Shown here piece by piece: positions 8,975 to 17,978 of a stretch of 64,000 bases of DNA; within the stretch, counting starts at the first letter, position 1; every line of letters starts with the position of its first letter. Origin of the DNA: Mycetocola miduiensis (GTDB lineage: Bacteria; Actinomycetota; Actinomycetes; Actinomycetales; Microbacteriaceae); NCBI RefSeq assembly GCF_900115155.1, contig NZ_FOVM01000003.1, forward strand, positions 210,747 to 274,746, given 5' to 3'. Position numbers and translations under genes: made by a program. The notes below the pieces were generated by a model. It saw only the letters and a list, made by a program, of their open reading frames with translations, searched no databases and was not told the origin of the DNA.

Positions 8975-9102
8975 CGACAGGCAGATCTCTTAAGTTCAAT
9001 ATTGCGTTCTTCAGCCGCTTCGATGAAAACGGCCTCATTGTCGACGAGCGCCGCTACTACGACGTTTTGAACCAGCTCGAGCAGCTCGGTCTCGCCGAGT
9101 GA
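8975..9102 (+). pseudogene. C-terminal remnant of a SnoaL-like ester cyclase
   Basis: The plus frame ending at a TGA near 9102 closes with IAFFSRFDENGLIVDERRYY and then DVLNQLEQLGL. This is the usual C-terminal beta-hairpin and tail of SnoaL-like polyketide-cyclase or ester-cyclase proteins. The first 80 or so residues expected for the fold are missing, and the upstream part of the frame is unrelated, low-quality sequence. It is best read as a truncated gene. Bases 8737-8974 show nothing else. Confidence 0.5.
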
Positions 9103-9147
9103 CCGCCTCCAGACCGATACGGGGCTCAATATGACCGCTTTCCGACG

Positions 9148-9390
9148 TTGAGCACAACCCCGCCCTGGACCGGCAGGGTGCCGGTCGACGACACGGCTCT
9201 CGCCGTCACCGATTCAGGGGGCTCGGGGCCCTCCGTGGTCTACCTCAACGGACAGTTCGCCACCCAAGGCTATTGGCGGCGGGTCATCGCCGAGCTGGGG
9301 TCGGGCTGGCGGCACCTCACCTACGACGAGCGTGCCCGCGGGCGGAAGTCGGGGCGTTCTGCGGACTATTCGTTCGAGGCAAGATTTGAA
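9148..9390 (+). pseudogene. N-terminal fragment of an alpha/beta hydrolase
   Basis: From a TTG at 9148 the frame encodes about 77 residues typical of an alpha/beta-hydrolase N-terminus: VVYLNGQFATQGYWRRVIAE with the oxyanion region, then HLTYDERARG before the first crossover helix. Similarity stops near SADYSFEA. The frame then runs antisense into the 3' end of the FtsX-type permease, ending at 9429. The catalytic Ser, Asp and His are all missing, so the product cannot be active. It is a deletion remnant joined to the exporter locus. Confidence 0.6.
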
Positions 9391-9394
9391 GGTT

Positions 9395-11512
9395 TCATTC
9401 CCGACGGTTGTTTTCTGAGGACCGCATGATCGTGTTGCCGACGCGTGCCGCGAGCAGGATCGAGACCACGACCATCAGACCAGTGGCGGCGAGTGCTATT
9501 CCCAGGAGGGAGTCGGGCCAGCTGAGTGATCGTGAGGAAAGGCTCGTGATGAGCATGTATGCGGTGAACCACCCGAGGAAGACAGCGGGCGCCAGAATGC
9601 TGAGCAGGGGGACGAGAGTCTCCCAGGAAATGATTCTTGCTAACGTATTTCGGGGCATGCCCATGAGCTGCAGCAAACTCAGAGTGCGCTTCCGGTCATA
9701 GAGCGCAGCCGTGGTTGCAATCGCGAGGACTGCCGCGGTGAGGAAGGTGACGAGGACAATCGCCAGGCGCCCAATCTCGGCGAACTGCGTCGCGAGGTCA
9801 CTGTCTGTGTCGACTACATGCTCGGCACGTGTCCACACGCCTGCCGAACGATCGACGCCCTCGAAGGTCAGCAAGGCGGTTCGGGCTTCTTCGATGGAGG
9901 GAGCCCGACTATCGGTCTGCGCGATGATGTCGTTGATGCGCAGGCCGTCGAGCGTGGAAATGGTTGCTTCGTGTAAGGCCGGACCGTCGGGCGCGAGCGA
10001 GTAGATGCCGCCGGTCAGTTCGCCGATGTCGCCAGCGAAAGCGTGGTTGGTCAGCATCCGTGCATCGTCGCCTGCGATGTAAATCCCTTCACCATCGGTG
10101 TAGGTGAAGTGCACGCTGGTGATTCCGGAGACTCGGCTGAGGCGCTCCTTGACCGACGCACCTGCGATGTCGGTGTCCAGTTTGACGTTCGCAGCGACAG
10201 CGTTCTCGGGCAGGAGCGGCTCCGAGGTGTACGAGCCTGCGCTCCCGCTGGCGGATGCTGAGAACGCGAAGACACTGATCAGGAACGTCGCTGCGACGAG
10301 CCCCGCAACCGACCGGAACCCGGCTCGGGGTGTACGGACAATGCGGCGGGAGGCGATGACGGCGTCGCCGGCCTGAGCGAGGCGCGCGAACCACGTCCCC
10401 GTCAGCCAGGTGAAGTACGGGCCCGCGATCAGAAGTCCCATCGCGATCAAAGCGAAGCTCGCGACGATCGGGATAACGAGCGGCACCGGAATCTGCCCAG
10501 CGAACGTTTTAACCAGGAAGAACAAGCCTAGACCCGCCAGCAGCGGGATCACCCGCGCGAAGCGGGGGGCGGCCTCGAACACAGCCTGCGACGTCGCGCT
10601 GCTGCCGGTGCGCCGGGCACTTCGTAGGGCTGCCACGACAGCTCCAATGACCACGGCAACCGCGACGACGAGGACCACCGTGTTCGACACGGCGAGATCG
10701 TCGGCAATGAGTCGTTCGCCCGCGACGGGGAGGAGCGCGAGCAGAGGGCGCAAGGCAAAGAATCCGCCCACGCCGAGTGCCGCGCCAAGGACGGCGGTTC
10801 CTGCCGCCTCGGCCAGGGCAACTCGCTTCACCAGCTTTCTGGGTGCGCCGATCGTTCGCAGCGTCTGCCACCGCTCAGCTCGTGCTGCCGACCCCAAGGT
10901 GGTGGACACGGCCACGAGCAGGAAAGCGGGAATGAGGACGGCCAGTGCGCCGACCAGCGCGATCGTCTGATAGTTCTGATTGCCCCCGTAAGCGCCGGCG
11001 TAAAAGCTGTCCACCACTCCGGCGGATAACAGTGCCGAGACCCCCTCAGGTGTCCCGCCTACGACAACCACGAGCGAGTCCGGACTAGCCAGAAGGCTCT
11101 CCGGGATCGTGCCGACCTGTTCACCGTAGCGGTCCTGCAGTTGCGTCGAGGGCGTGTTCTTGATCAGTTCAGTGAGCGCCGGCGAGGCCTTGTATGTGCC
11201 CGGGGTCGGGACTTCCATACCGGGAAGCACCGCTTGTGCGTGGGCCGGTGCGGCGATATCGAGTCGATCGATCCGTTCGCCGCCGAAGATGTCGTCCGAT
11301 CGTGCCGCGATAGTGTCATCGGTCGTCGCGGTGCTCAGGTCGTTCACGGCCGGCTGAAGCCAAGAGGAGCGAATGTCGCGGGTCTCCAGCGCGTTCGCGC
11401 CTGCGACGAGCAGCAGCGCGAGTAACACACCGATGGCTACCCCGACAACGATGCCTGCGAGGCGCACCCAGTTGCCACGTGTGCCGAATATGAGAAGACG
11501 AAGCACCCCCAT
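9395..11512 (-). CDS. ABC transporter permease, FtsX/MacB type
   Basis: A 705-residue integral membrane protein with two FtsX domains. An N-terminal membrane segment (VRLAGIVVGVAIGVLLALLL) is followed by an extracytoplasmic region, a block of three helices near residues 185-310, paired helices near 315-370, another single helix and extracytoplasmic domain, and a final three-helix block ending near residue 700. This is the layout of permeases in peptide or lipid exporters and antibiotic-resistance pumps rather than importers. Its ATG overlaps the ATPase stop by one base (TGATG), so the two are translated as a unit. The PadR gene is first in the operon. The substrate is unknown, and an antimicrobial or cell-envelope compound is plausible. 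Confidence 0.88.
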   Translation of the reverse strand: MGVLRLLIFGTRGNWVRLAGIVVGVAIGVLLALLLVAGANALETRDIRSSWLQPAVNDLSTATTDDTIAARSDDIFGGERIDRLDIAAPAHAQAVLPGMEVPTPGTYKASPALTELIKNTPSTQLQDRYGEQVGTIPESLLASPDSLVVVVGGTPEGVSALLSAGVVDSFYAGAYGGNQNYQTIALVGALAVLIPAFLLVAVSTTLGSAARAERWQTLRTIGAPRKLVKRVALAEAAGTAVLGAALGVGGFFALRPLLALLPVAGERLIADDLAVSNTVVLVVAVAVVIGAVVAALRSARRTGSSATSQAVFEAAPRFARVIPLLAGLGLFFLVKTFAGQIPVPLVIPIVASFALIAMGLLIAGPYFTWLTGTWFARLAQAGDAVIASRRIVRTPRAGFRSVAGLVAATFLISVFAFSASASGSAGSYTSEPLLPENAVAANVKLDTDIAGASVKERLSRVSGITSVHFTYTDGEGIYIAGDDARMLTNHAFAGDIGELTGGIYSLAPDGPALHEATISTLDGLRINDIIAQTDSRAPSIEEARTALLTFEGVDRSAGVWTRAEHVVDTDSDLATQFAEIGRLAIVLVTFLTAAVLAIATTAALYDRKRTLSLLQLMGMPRNTLARIISWETLVPLLSILAPAVFLGWFTAYMLITSLSSRSLSWPDSLLGIALAATGLMVVVSILLAARVGNTIMRSSENNRRE

Positions 11513-12231
11513 CAGACTGCGCTCTCGAGAGCCGGGCTCGTGACGCTGCCGTCACGGATGAAGATCTCACGGTCACTATAGGCCGCGACTCGTGCGTCGT
11601 GTGTGACGATCACGAGAGTGGTGCGCGTGCTCCGCGCCACGTCGGTGAGGGTCTCCATCACCCTCTCCGCGGTCAGAGAGTCCAACGAGCCAGTGGGCTC
11701 GTCCGCGAAGAGCACCGCCGGTGCATTCACGAGGCCGCGGGCCAGGGCAACGCGTTGCGCCTGCCCACCCGAGAGTTCCGAAGGAAGGCGACGTTCCATG
11801 CCTGCGAGCCCGAGACGTTCCAGCCACGAGTGCGCCTGCACGAGAGCTCTCGCACGCCTTGTGCCTCCGAGCATCAGCGGCAACGCCACATTGTCCTCGG
11901 CGCTGAGTTCTGGCAGCAACTGCCCGAACTGGAACACGAACCCCAATCGAGTGAGCCGGAACAAGGAGCGCTGATCCTCACTGAGGTCACTGATCCGCGT
12001 GTCACCAATGGTCACCTCCCCGGTGTCGGGAGTGATCACTCCCGCGAGGCAATGCAGCAGCGTCGATTTTCCGGACCCGGAAGGACCCATCACCGCGACG
12101 ATCTCGCCTTGGCGGATGGTGACATCCACGCCGCGAAGCGCATGTGTCTGCCCGTGGTGCTTCTCAAGCCCGCGGGCGGTGATAAGTGCCGGTGCAACCC
12201 GCGGGGGGCCTATGTGTTCGAGTTGTGTCAT
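11512..12231 (-). CDS. ABC transporter ATP-binding protein (MacB/LolD type)
   Basis: A 239-residue ATPase that powers the FtsX-type permease. The Walker A motif GPSGSGKST, the Q-loop (VFQFGQLLPELS), the signature LSGGQAQR, the Walker B LFADEPTG with the SLDS D-loop, and the switch His in VIVTHD are all intact. I start it at the ATG 12231, which overlaps the PadR stop by four bases (ATGA). A start at 12282 would add 17 poor residues overlapping the regulator. Spacing and overlap indicate one operon: PadR, ATPase, permease. Confidence 0.93.
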   Translation of the reverse strand: MTQLEHIGPPRVAPALITARGLEKHHGQTHALRGVDVTIRQGEIVAVMGPSGSGKSTLLHCLAGVITPDTGEVTIGDTRISDLSEDQRSLFRLTRLGFVFQFGQLLPELSAEDNVALPLMLGGTRRARALVQAHSWLERLGLAGMERRLPSELSGGQAQRVALARGLVNAPAVLFADEPTGSLDSLTAERVMETLTDVARSTRTTLVIVTHDARVAAYSDREIFIRDGSVTSPALESAV

Positions 12232-12749
12232 GCCAATGTCTCCTTGAGATTCGTGAGTCGTGCTTCCGCCATATCGATCCACCGGATGTCCGCTTCGACG
12301 CGCAGGAGCGCATGGTCGTACGCGAGCACATCAAGCAGCGCGGCGTTCTGTTTGGCTCGGGTGAGTTGCCTCATCGCATTCAGCAGGGCGCTGCGCTGAG
12401 CGTTGAGGATTCGCGTGACGTCCTCGTCAAGAAGAAGAGCGATTACAACCTTTGCGAACAGATTCGTGCGCGACACACTTGCGTCTGCGTCCGTCGTCTT
12501 CAGCCACTCGATGACGCGTTTTCGACCGTCAGGCAGAATCCGGTACTGCTTCCTGGACGGACCCGATCCGTCCTCGACACCCACCATTTCGACCAGGTCA
12601 TCACGGGCAAAACGGGCAAGCATCGCATACACCTGGCCATACGCCAGAGGTCTTGCGCCGCCGAAGTGCTCGTCATAAAGCTGCTTCAGCTCATACCCAT
12701 GTCCCGGCCGTGCCTCCACGAGGCCCAGGAACGCCAGAGAAGTATCCAT
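12228..12749 (-). CDS. PadR-family transcriptional regulator
   Basis: A 173-residue regulator. The winged helix-turn-helix spans residues about 5-85 (FLGLVEARPGHGYELKQLYD, then GQVYAMLARFARDDLVE). The C-terminal helical dimerisation domain follows (residues about 95-170). The ATG at 12749 follows almost directly on a perfect TATAC-N7-GTATA repeat, and no Shine-Dalgarno is obvious, so the message may be near-leaderless. It is the first gene of the exporter operon. PadR proteins of this arrangement usually repress their own operon and release when the exported drug binds. Confidence 0.9.
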   Translation of the reverse strand: MDTSLAFLGLVEARPGHGYELKQLYDEHFGGARPLAYGQVYAMLARFARDDLVEMVGVEDGSGPSRKQYRILPDGRKRVIEWLKTTDADASVSRTNLFAKVVIALLLDEDVTRILNAQRSALLNAMRQLTRAKQNAALLDVLAYDHALLRVEADIRWIDMAEARLTNLKETLA

Positions 12750-12758
12750 ACACAACAC

Positions 12759-12775
12759 TATACACTTCGCGTATA
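12759..12775. promoter_or_regulatory. Candidate PadR operator
   Basis: TATAC (12759-12763) and GTATA (12771-12775) form a perfect inverted repeat with seven bases between, ten bases upstream of the PadR start. Position and symmetry fit autorepression of the exporter operon. The remaining bases up to 13064 show no further motif. I looked for a TPP-type riboswitch ahead of the next importer and did not find one. Confidence 0.45.
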
Positions 12776-13064
12776 CGCTCAGTGAATAGCTTGGACTTGC
12801 GGATAGTGCGGCAGTCAAGAAACCTCCGTTTCAGGGCGTCCTCCACGGTCATAGAACAAAAGGATCGCAATCGCGTAGAGCGCTCCCCCGCGTTCCACGA
12901 GCATCAAACCCGTACCGACGACGCATCGATGTCGCGTGGCTCAAACGACGACCGATGTAACTGTCTAGTCCGCCTGCAGGAGTTACACGAGCGAAACCGT
13001 CGAGCAATTGGCGGGCAATGTCACGGCTCCACACTGATGTCATCCCACGACACTGAGGTGAGAG

Positions 13065-13865
13065 ATGACGATTACAGCTCCAGCACCGCACAGCACCCAG
13101 CAATCCGACCTGACGGTCACCAACCTGACCCGTATCTTCACGGCGCCCGACGGAACCGAAACGCGCGCCCTCGTCGACGCGTCGTTCACCGCGAAGCCCG
13201 GCGAGTTTCTGTCGATCATCGGTCCGAGCGGCTGCGGCAAGAGCACCCTGTTCAACGCGGTCGCCGGACTCGACCAGCCGACGTCCGGTGACATCTCGAT
13301 CAACGGCAGCCCGATCGTCGGCCAGCAGGGCCACGTCGGCTACCTGCTGCAGAAAGACCTGCTCCTCCCCTGGCGCTCGGTACTCGGCAACGTCACCATC
13401 GGACTCGAAGTCTCCGGCGTTTCCAAGAAACGCGCCAACGAGATCGCACTGCCGATGCTGCAGGCATACGGACTCGGCGAGTTCGTGAACCACCGCCCCG
13501 ACCAGCTCTCCGGCGGCATGCGGCAACGCGCCGCCCTCCTCCGCACCATTCTGTTCAACCGCGACGTCATCCTCCTCGATGAGCCATTCGGCAAGCTCGA
13601 TGCCCAGACCCGCGCCACCATGCAGGAGTGGCTGCTCGACCTCTGGGACGACTTCCAGAAGACCGTCGTCTTCGTCACCCACGACATCGACGAGGCCATC
13701 TACCTCTCCGACCGCATCATCGTGATGTCACCGCGACCCGGCCGGATCATCGCCGAGCTGCCGGTGGATCTGGACCGTCCGCGCAAACCGGCGGTCGTGA
13801 CATCCGCCCGCTTTATCGATTTGAAAACCGAAATCCTCGACCTTCTCGCCACCGGACAGAACTGA
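13065..13865 (+). CDS. ABC importer ATPase, SsuB/TauB/ThiZ type
   Basis: A 266-residue ATP-binding subunit of the nitrate/sulfonate/taurine/NMT1 importer group. Walker A (GPSGCGKST), Q-loop (GYLLQKDLLLPWR), signature (LSGGMRQRAAL), Walker B (VILLDEPFGKLDA) and switch His (VTHDIDEAI) are all present, as is the subfamily-specific IIVMSPRPGRI near the C-terminus. The ATG at 13065 follows GAGGTGAGAG. It is the first gene of an operon with the permease nine bases downstream and the binding lipoprotein after that. Confidence 0.93.
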   Translation: MTITAPAPHSTQQSDLTVTNLTRIFTAPDGTETRALVDASFTAKPGEFLSIIGPSGCGKSTLFNAVAGLDQPTSGDISINGSPIVGQQGHVGYLLQKDLLLPWRSVLGNVTIGLEVSGVSKKRANEIALPMLQAYGLGEFVNHRPDQLSGGMRQRAALLRTILFNRDVILLDEPFGKLDAQTRATMQEWLLDLWDDFQKTVVFVTHDIDEAIYLSDRIIVMSPRPGRIIAELPVDLDRPRKPAVVTSARFIDLKTEILDLLATGQN

Positions 13866-13874
13866 GGCACCGCC

Positions 13875-14756
13875 GTGAGCACAATCGAACTCGAGAAACC
13901 CATCACCGCTACCGCCCAGGTCGGTGCAGCGATGGTCGCCCTCTCCGACCTGCCGAGACGCGCGCCACGGGTGCGCAGCCGGCAGCTCTTCCCGAGCGAG
14001 CCGAAGGGCTGGCTCGTCGCCACCCTCGCCGCCGGCATCGTCATCGCATTGTTCGCCGCCTGGCAGCTGCTCGCCGATGCCGACGTCGTCGACACCTTCT
14101 TCTGGTCAAAGCCCAGCATGGTGTGGGAGTCAGCGGTGATCGCGTTCTCCAACGGCACCATGCTCGGCGACACGCTCTTCACCTTCACCTCAACGATCGC
14201 CGGCTTCGTGCTCGGTGTCGTCGGCGGCGCGGTGATCGGTCTCTCGTTCTGGTGGTCGAGGCTCTACGCCCGCACCTCAGAACCGCTGCTCATCGCGGTC
14301 GAGGCGATGCCCAAGCTCGCCCTCGCTCCGATGATCGTGCTCGCGCTCGGCATCGGAATCGAGTCGAAGATCGCCATGGCCACGGCGCTCGTGATCATCA
14401 TCCAGGTGCTCAACACGCACACCGCGGTCCGCGCGGTCGACCGTGACCTGCAGACACTGCTCTACTCTCTCGGCGCGAGCCGCTGGCAGGTGTTCACCAA
14501 GGTGGTCGTGCCGTCAACAATCTCATCGATTGTCGCGAGCTTCCGGGTGAGCATCGGCCTCGCACTCACCGGTGCGATCGTCGGCGAGTACATCGGCTCA
14601 CAAGAGGGCCTCGGCAAGATGATCCAGTTCGCGGCGTCGAGCTTCGACATCTCACTGATCTGGGTCGGGGTCTTCACACTCGGCATCCTCTCGTTTGTGC
14701 TTTACCTCGCCGTGCTTCTGCTCGAGAAGCTGCTGCTCCGCGCCATCCGCGGCTAA
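13875..14756 (+). CDS. ABC importer permease, SsuC/ThiX type
   Basis: A 293-residue inner-membrane permease with about six helices and the binding-protein-dependent transport signature. The EAA loop contacting the ATPase is seen around RDLQTLLYSLGASRWQVF near residue 200, followed by VVPSTISSIVASFRVSIG. The start is GTG. Between the ATPase and the lipoprotein, it completes an importer for a small anionic or heterocyclic solute. Confidence 0.92.
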   Translation: MSTIELEKPITATAQVGAAMVALSDLPRRAPRVRSRQLFPSEPKGWLVATLAAGIVIALFAAWQLLADADVVDTFFWSKPSMVWESAVIAFSNGTMLGDTLFTFTSTIAGFVLGVVGGAVIGLSFWWSRLYARTSEPLLIAVEAMPKLALAPMIVLALGIGIESKIAMATALVIIIQVLNTHTAVRAVDRDLQTLLYSLGASRWQVFTKVVVPSTISSIVASFRVSIGLALTGAIVGEYIGSQEGLGKMIQFAASSFDISLIWVGVFTLGILSFVLYLAVLLLEKLLLRAIRG

Positions 14757-14802
14757 TCCCCTCATCCCCCGTGTGATCCACCCCCTTCTACAGGAGAGCT
14801 CC

Positions 14803-15804
14803 GTGAAAAAGACCGTTCTATCCACCCTGGCCGCGCTTTCGACGGTTGCCGTATTGAGCGGATGCTCCGCGTCAGCCGCCGGTGAAACCTCCGATTCCGA
14901 AGGTCTCACCAAGATCATGATCGCCGAACCCGTGCACGGCGTCGGCTACCTGCCGCTCTACGCGGCCATGAAAAACGGCTACTTCGAAGACGCCGGGCTC
15001 GACGTCGAAATCACCACCCTCACCGGAGGTGCCCACGTCAATGCCGTGCTCAGCGGCGACGCCTGGGGCTTCATCGGTGGGCCCGAATCAGGAGCCATCG
15101 CCAACGCGAAGGGCGCCGAGCTCGTCACCATCGCGGGCGTCGTCAACAAGGCGAACATCTACTGGACGGCGGCGACCGACGTCGAGATCGACCCCGACGA
15201 CCTGGCCGGCTCGCTCAAGGGCAAGAGCATAGCGATCGGCCGACACGGCGGATCACCCGAGATCATTTCGCTCTACCTCATGCAGCAGTTTGGCATCGAC
15301 CCGGCCGACATGGTGATCACGAACAACGACCAGTCTGGTTCCGAGATCGCCCTCGTCGAGGCCGGCAAGGCCGACATCGCGGTGACCACCGAACCGGTGC
15401 TCGGCCAGGGCATCACCGAGGGCATCTGGACCGAACCAATCGTCAACGTTCCGGCTGAACTCGGTGACTTCGCCTACTCTTCCATCGTCATCGACTCGAA
15501 GACCACGAAGGAGGACCCAGACACCGTCAAGGCGTTCACCGCCGCGCTCGGCAAGGGCATGGACTTTGTCCTCACCGACAAGGAGGGCACCGCCAAGCTC
15601 GCCGCCACCGAATTCCCGACCATGACCGCCGATGTGCTCCAGCCCACCCTTGACCGGGCCTACGCCGACGAACTCTGGGACGGCATCGACATCTCCGACG
15701 AGGGCATCCAACTCGACCTCGACGTCTCCCGCGCGGCCGGGCTGCTCGTCGACGACGGAAAGGTGACCGTCGAGTCACTGCTTGACCGTTCCTTTATGCC
15801 GTAA
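14803..15804 (+). CDS. ABC importer substrate-binding lipoprotein, NMT1/THI5 type
   Basis: A 333-residue lipoprotein. The GTG start follows CAGGAGAGCT. The signal peptide ends in the lipobox LSGC (residues about 18-21), so the protein is anchored outside the membrane. The mature part has the periplasmic-binding fold of the SsuA/NMT1/THI5 group, with GVGYLPLYAAMKNGYFEDAG at the start of the first lobe, then IGRHGGSPEIISLYLMQQFG. THI5/NMT1-like members bind pyrimidines, riboflavin precursors, sulfonates or nitrate. The adjacent RutB-like hydrolase makes a pyrimidine-derived or ureido solute the best guess, but that is inference. Confidence 0.92.
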   Translation: MKKTVLSTLAALSTVAVLSGCSASAAGETSDSEGLTKIMIAEPVHGVGYLPLYAAMKNGYFEDAGLDVEITTLTGGAHVNAVLSGDAWGFIGGPESGAIANAKGAELVTIAGVVNKANIYWTAATDVEIDPDDLAGSLKGKSIAIGRHGGSPEIISLYLMQQFGIDPADMVITNNDQSGSEIALVEAGKADIAVTTEPVLGQGITEGIWTEPIVNVPAELGDFAYSSIVIDSKTTKEDPDTVKAFTAALGKGMDFVLTDKEGTAKLAATEFPTMTADVLQPTLDRAYADELWDGIDISDEGIQLDLDVSRAAGLLVDDGKVTVESLLDRSFMP

Positions 15805-15854
15805 GCACTCGCATCCGCTCCTCATTTTTTTCGAACACGAACAGGACACGAATA

Positions 15855-16499
15855 ATGACGCACTTTCCCTTTCGCTATGACCCCGCACACACGGCCCTCA
15901 TCGTGGTCGATGTGCAGAACGACTTCTGCTCACCCGACGGATCGCTCGCCGGCGTCGGCAACGACGTCTCGGCCGCCGTGGAGATGGTGCCGCGCCTGCA
16001 GGGCCTGATAGAGAACGCGCGTGAGGTCGGCATGCCCGTGGTGTTCATCCAGACCATCCATGACGAGACCAACGACTCGCCGCAGTGGCTCGGCCGCGTC
16101 GATGCCGGTCCGGGCACCGAGCGTCCGGGCATCACTTGCCGCACCGGCAGTTGGGGTGGCGAGTTCTACGAGGTGGCGCCGCAACCCGGTGACCACGTCG
16201 TGATCAAGTACCGCTACAGCGCGTTCATCGGCACCAACCTCGAGATCCTGCTGCGCACACTGGGCGTTCAGTCGCTGCTTTTCACCGGAGTCGCCACCGA
16301 GATCTGTGTCGAGTCGAGCCTGCGCGATGGCCTGTTCGCGGACTACTGGGTGAGCCTCGTCGAGGACTGCGCGGCGTCGTACAGCCAGGCCGCACACGAC
16401 GCATCGGTGTCGGTGGTCGGCAAGCAGTTCGGCACAGTCACCACGAGCACCGAGCTCGCGTCGATCTGGGCGCCGGCTCAGGCACTCGCCGTCGCGTAA
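15855..16499 (+). CDS. Isochorismatase-like cysteine hydrolase, RutB-like
   Basis: A 214-residue cytoplasmic amidohydrolase. The catalytic triad of the family is visible as D19 (VVDVQNDF), K118 (VIKYRYSAF) and C151 (VATEICVESSLRDG), with the cis-peptide GVATE. Overall similarity is to ureidoacrylate/N-carbamoyl amidohydrolases such as RutB and to related pyrimidine or nicotinamide-type amidases. It lies 50 bases after the importer lipoprotein, so it likely hydrolyses the imported compound, releasing ammonia or a carbamoyl group. Confidence 0.9.
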   Translation: MTHFPFRYDPAHTALIVVDVQNDFCSPDGSLAGVGNDVSAAVEMVPRLQGLIENAREVGMPVVFIQTIHDETNDSPQWLGRVDAGPGTERPGITCRTGSWGGEFYEVAPQPGDHVVIKYRYSAFIGTNLEILLRTLGVQSLLFTGVATEICVESSLRDGLFADYWVSLVEDCAASYSQAAHDASVSVVGKQFGTVTTSTELASIWAPAQALAVA

Positions 16500-16566
16500 C
16501 ACCCGATCGAAACCGCACCACGCCTCCCGTACCACGCCTCCCGCACCACTCGAAAGGACGACAGCC

Positions 16567-17976
16567 GTGACGACCCAACCCCGGTCACGGACGATTATCG
16601 CGACTGTCGTCCTCGGAACGGTGCTCAACCCCCTCGATGGCTCGATGATGGCGGTGGCGCTCCCCTCCATCCGCGACAGTTTCGCGGCAACGGCGGCGAG
16701 CGCCACCTGGCTCATCACCGTCTACTACCTGGCCGGGGCCGTCGCCCAGCCCATCATGGGCCGCATCGCCGACCTGCTCGGAGCTCGTCGTGTCTTCGTC
16801 GGCGGGCTCCTTCTTGTCGCCTTGGCTTGCTCTCTCGCCCAGTTCGTTCCCACGATCGAATGGCTCATCGCACTGAGGCTCGTGCAGGCTGTCGGCTCCT
16901 CGGTCGCTTTTCCGGCCGGCCTCATCATCGTTCGGCGCAGTTTGCTCGCCGATCCCGACGCCTCTGCTCGCGCCGTTGGATCGATCACCTGGATAAACTC
17001 CCTCGCCGCCGTCGCCGGACCACTCGTCGGCGGCGCCATGGTGCAGCTGCTCGGCTGGCGCGGCCCGTTCGTCTTTGGCATCCCCTTCGCGCTGCTCGGC
17101 GCCATCATCGCGATGGTCACACTACCGCGAGACTCGGAAGTCGAAAAGGTTCCGAGCACTACGGGGTTATGGACGAGAACGGATGCCCTCGGAGCGGTCC
17201 TTCTCGGAACCGCGATCGCTGCGCTCCAAGTTGGCATCGTCGGACTCGCGAACCCCGCGATGCTTCTCTGGTTCGGTGCGTTCGCGATCGCCCTCGTACT
17301 GCTGGTCGTTCGTGAGAAGCGTGCCGCCTACCCCTTCATCGACTCCCGCGTTCTGTTCGCGGATCCGAAAACACCCGTCGTTCTGGTGCAGTACCTTCTC
17401 GCGAACTTCACCTTCTTCGCGGTGATCGTATCGCTCCCGACCTGGCTGCAACTCGCGCACAACCTCCAGCCGGTGCAAAGCGGACTCGTCACCTTCCCCA
17501 TCGCCGTCATCGGCGTCACCATCACCCTCCTGCTGAGCCGGTTCGTCTACGGAGGCCACGGCCAGCACATCCTCGTCGGCATGGCCTGCCTGTCCCTCGG
17601 CGGAGCCGTCGCCCTGTCCTTCCTAACCCCGGCCACTCCCCTGCTCGCCGCGGCTCTGTTCGCCGTCGCCGCGGCGTCGCCGAACAACCTCACGACGCTC
17701 ACTCTGCAGAGCTCCCTCTACCAACGGGTGAACTCGGCTGCGACCGGAGCCGCGACCGGACTTTTCCAGACGTTCCGTTACGTCGGAGCGACGCTCGCGT
17801 CGACGGTTGTTGGGCTCAACCTCCACTCAACAGACCCGGCTGAGTTGACCGTGGGTATGCGCAACGTCATGCTTTGCGCTGTGGCAGCTGGAGGACTGGC
17901 ACTTGTGATCGCCCTCCTCCTCCGACCGGGGACCGCGCCAGAGACTCAATCGGTCATCGCTCCGGTAGAAAGTTAG
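16567..17976 (+). CDS. MFS transporter, DHA2 (EmrB/QacA-like) family
   Basis: A 469-residue membrane transporter with about 14 predicted helices. Motif A is clear in GRIADLLGARRVF between helices 2 and 3. Membrane segments start with IIATVVLGTVLNPLDGSMMA, in which the Asp in helix 1 is typical of DHA2 pumps. The GTG start follows AAAGGACGACAGCC. Members are proton-driven drug or metabolite exporters. It lies 67 bases after the hydrolase and two bases before the CGNR regulator, so it belongs to the same expression unit and may export a product or excess of the imported solute. Confidence 0.88.
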   Translation: MTTQPRSRTIIATVVLGTVLNPLDGSMMAVALPSIRDSFAATAASATWLITVYYLAGAVAQPIMGRIADLLGARRVFVGGLLLVALACSLAQFVPTIEWLIALRLVQAVGSSVAFPAGLIIVRRSLLADPDASARAVGSITWINSLAAVAGPLVGGAMVQLLGWRGPFVFGIPFALLGAIIAMVTLPRDSEVEKVPSTTGLWTRTDALGAVLLGTAIAALQVGIVGLANPAMLLWFGAFAIALVLLVVREKRAAYPFIDSRVLFADPKTPVVLVQYLLANFTFFAVIVSLPTWLQLAHNLQPVQSGLVTFPIAVIGVTITLLLSRFVYGGHGQHILVGMACLSLGGAVALSFLTPATPLLAAALFAVAAASPNNLTTLTLQSSLYQRVNSAATGAATGLFQTFRYVGATLASTVVGLNLHSTDPAELTVGMRNVMLCAVAAGGLALVIALLLRPGTAPETQSVIAPVES

Positions 17977-17978
17977 CC

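Noticed and set aside
12819-13064. TPP or similar riboswitch before the NMT1-type importer
   Set aside because: No CUGAGA/ACCUGA-type cores are present.
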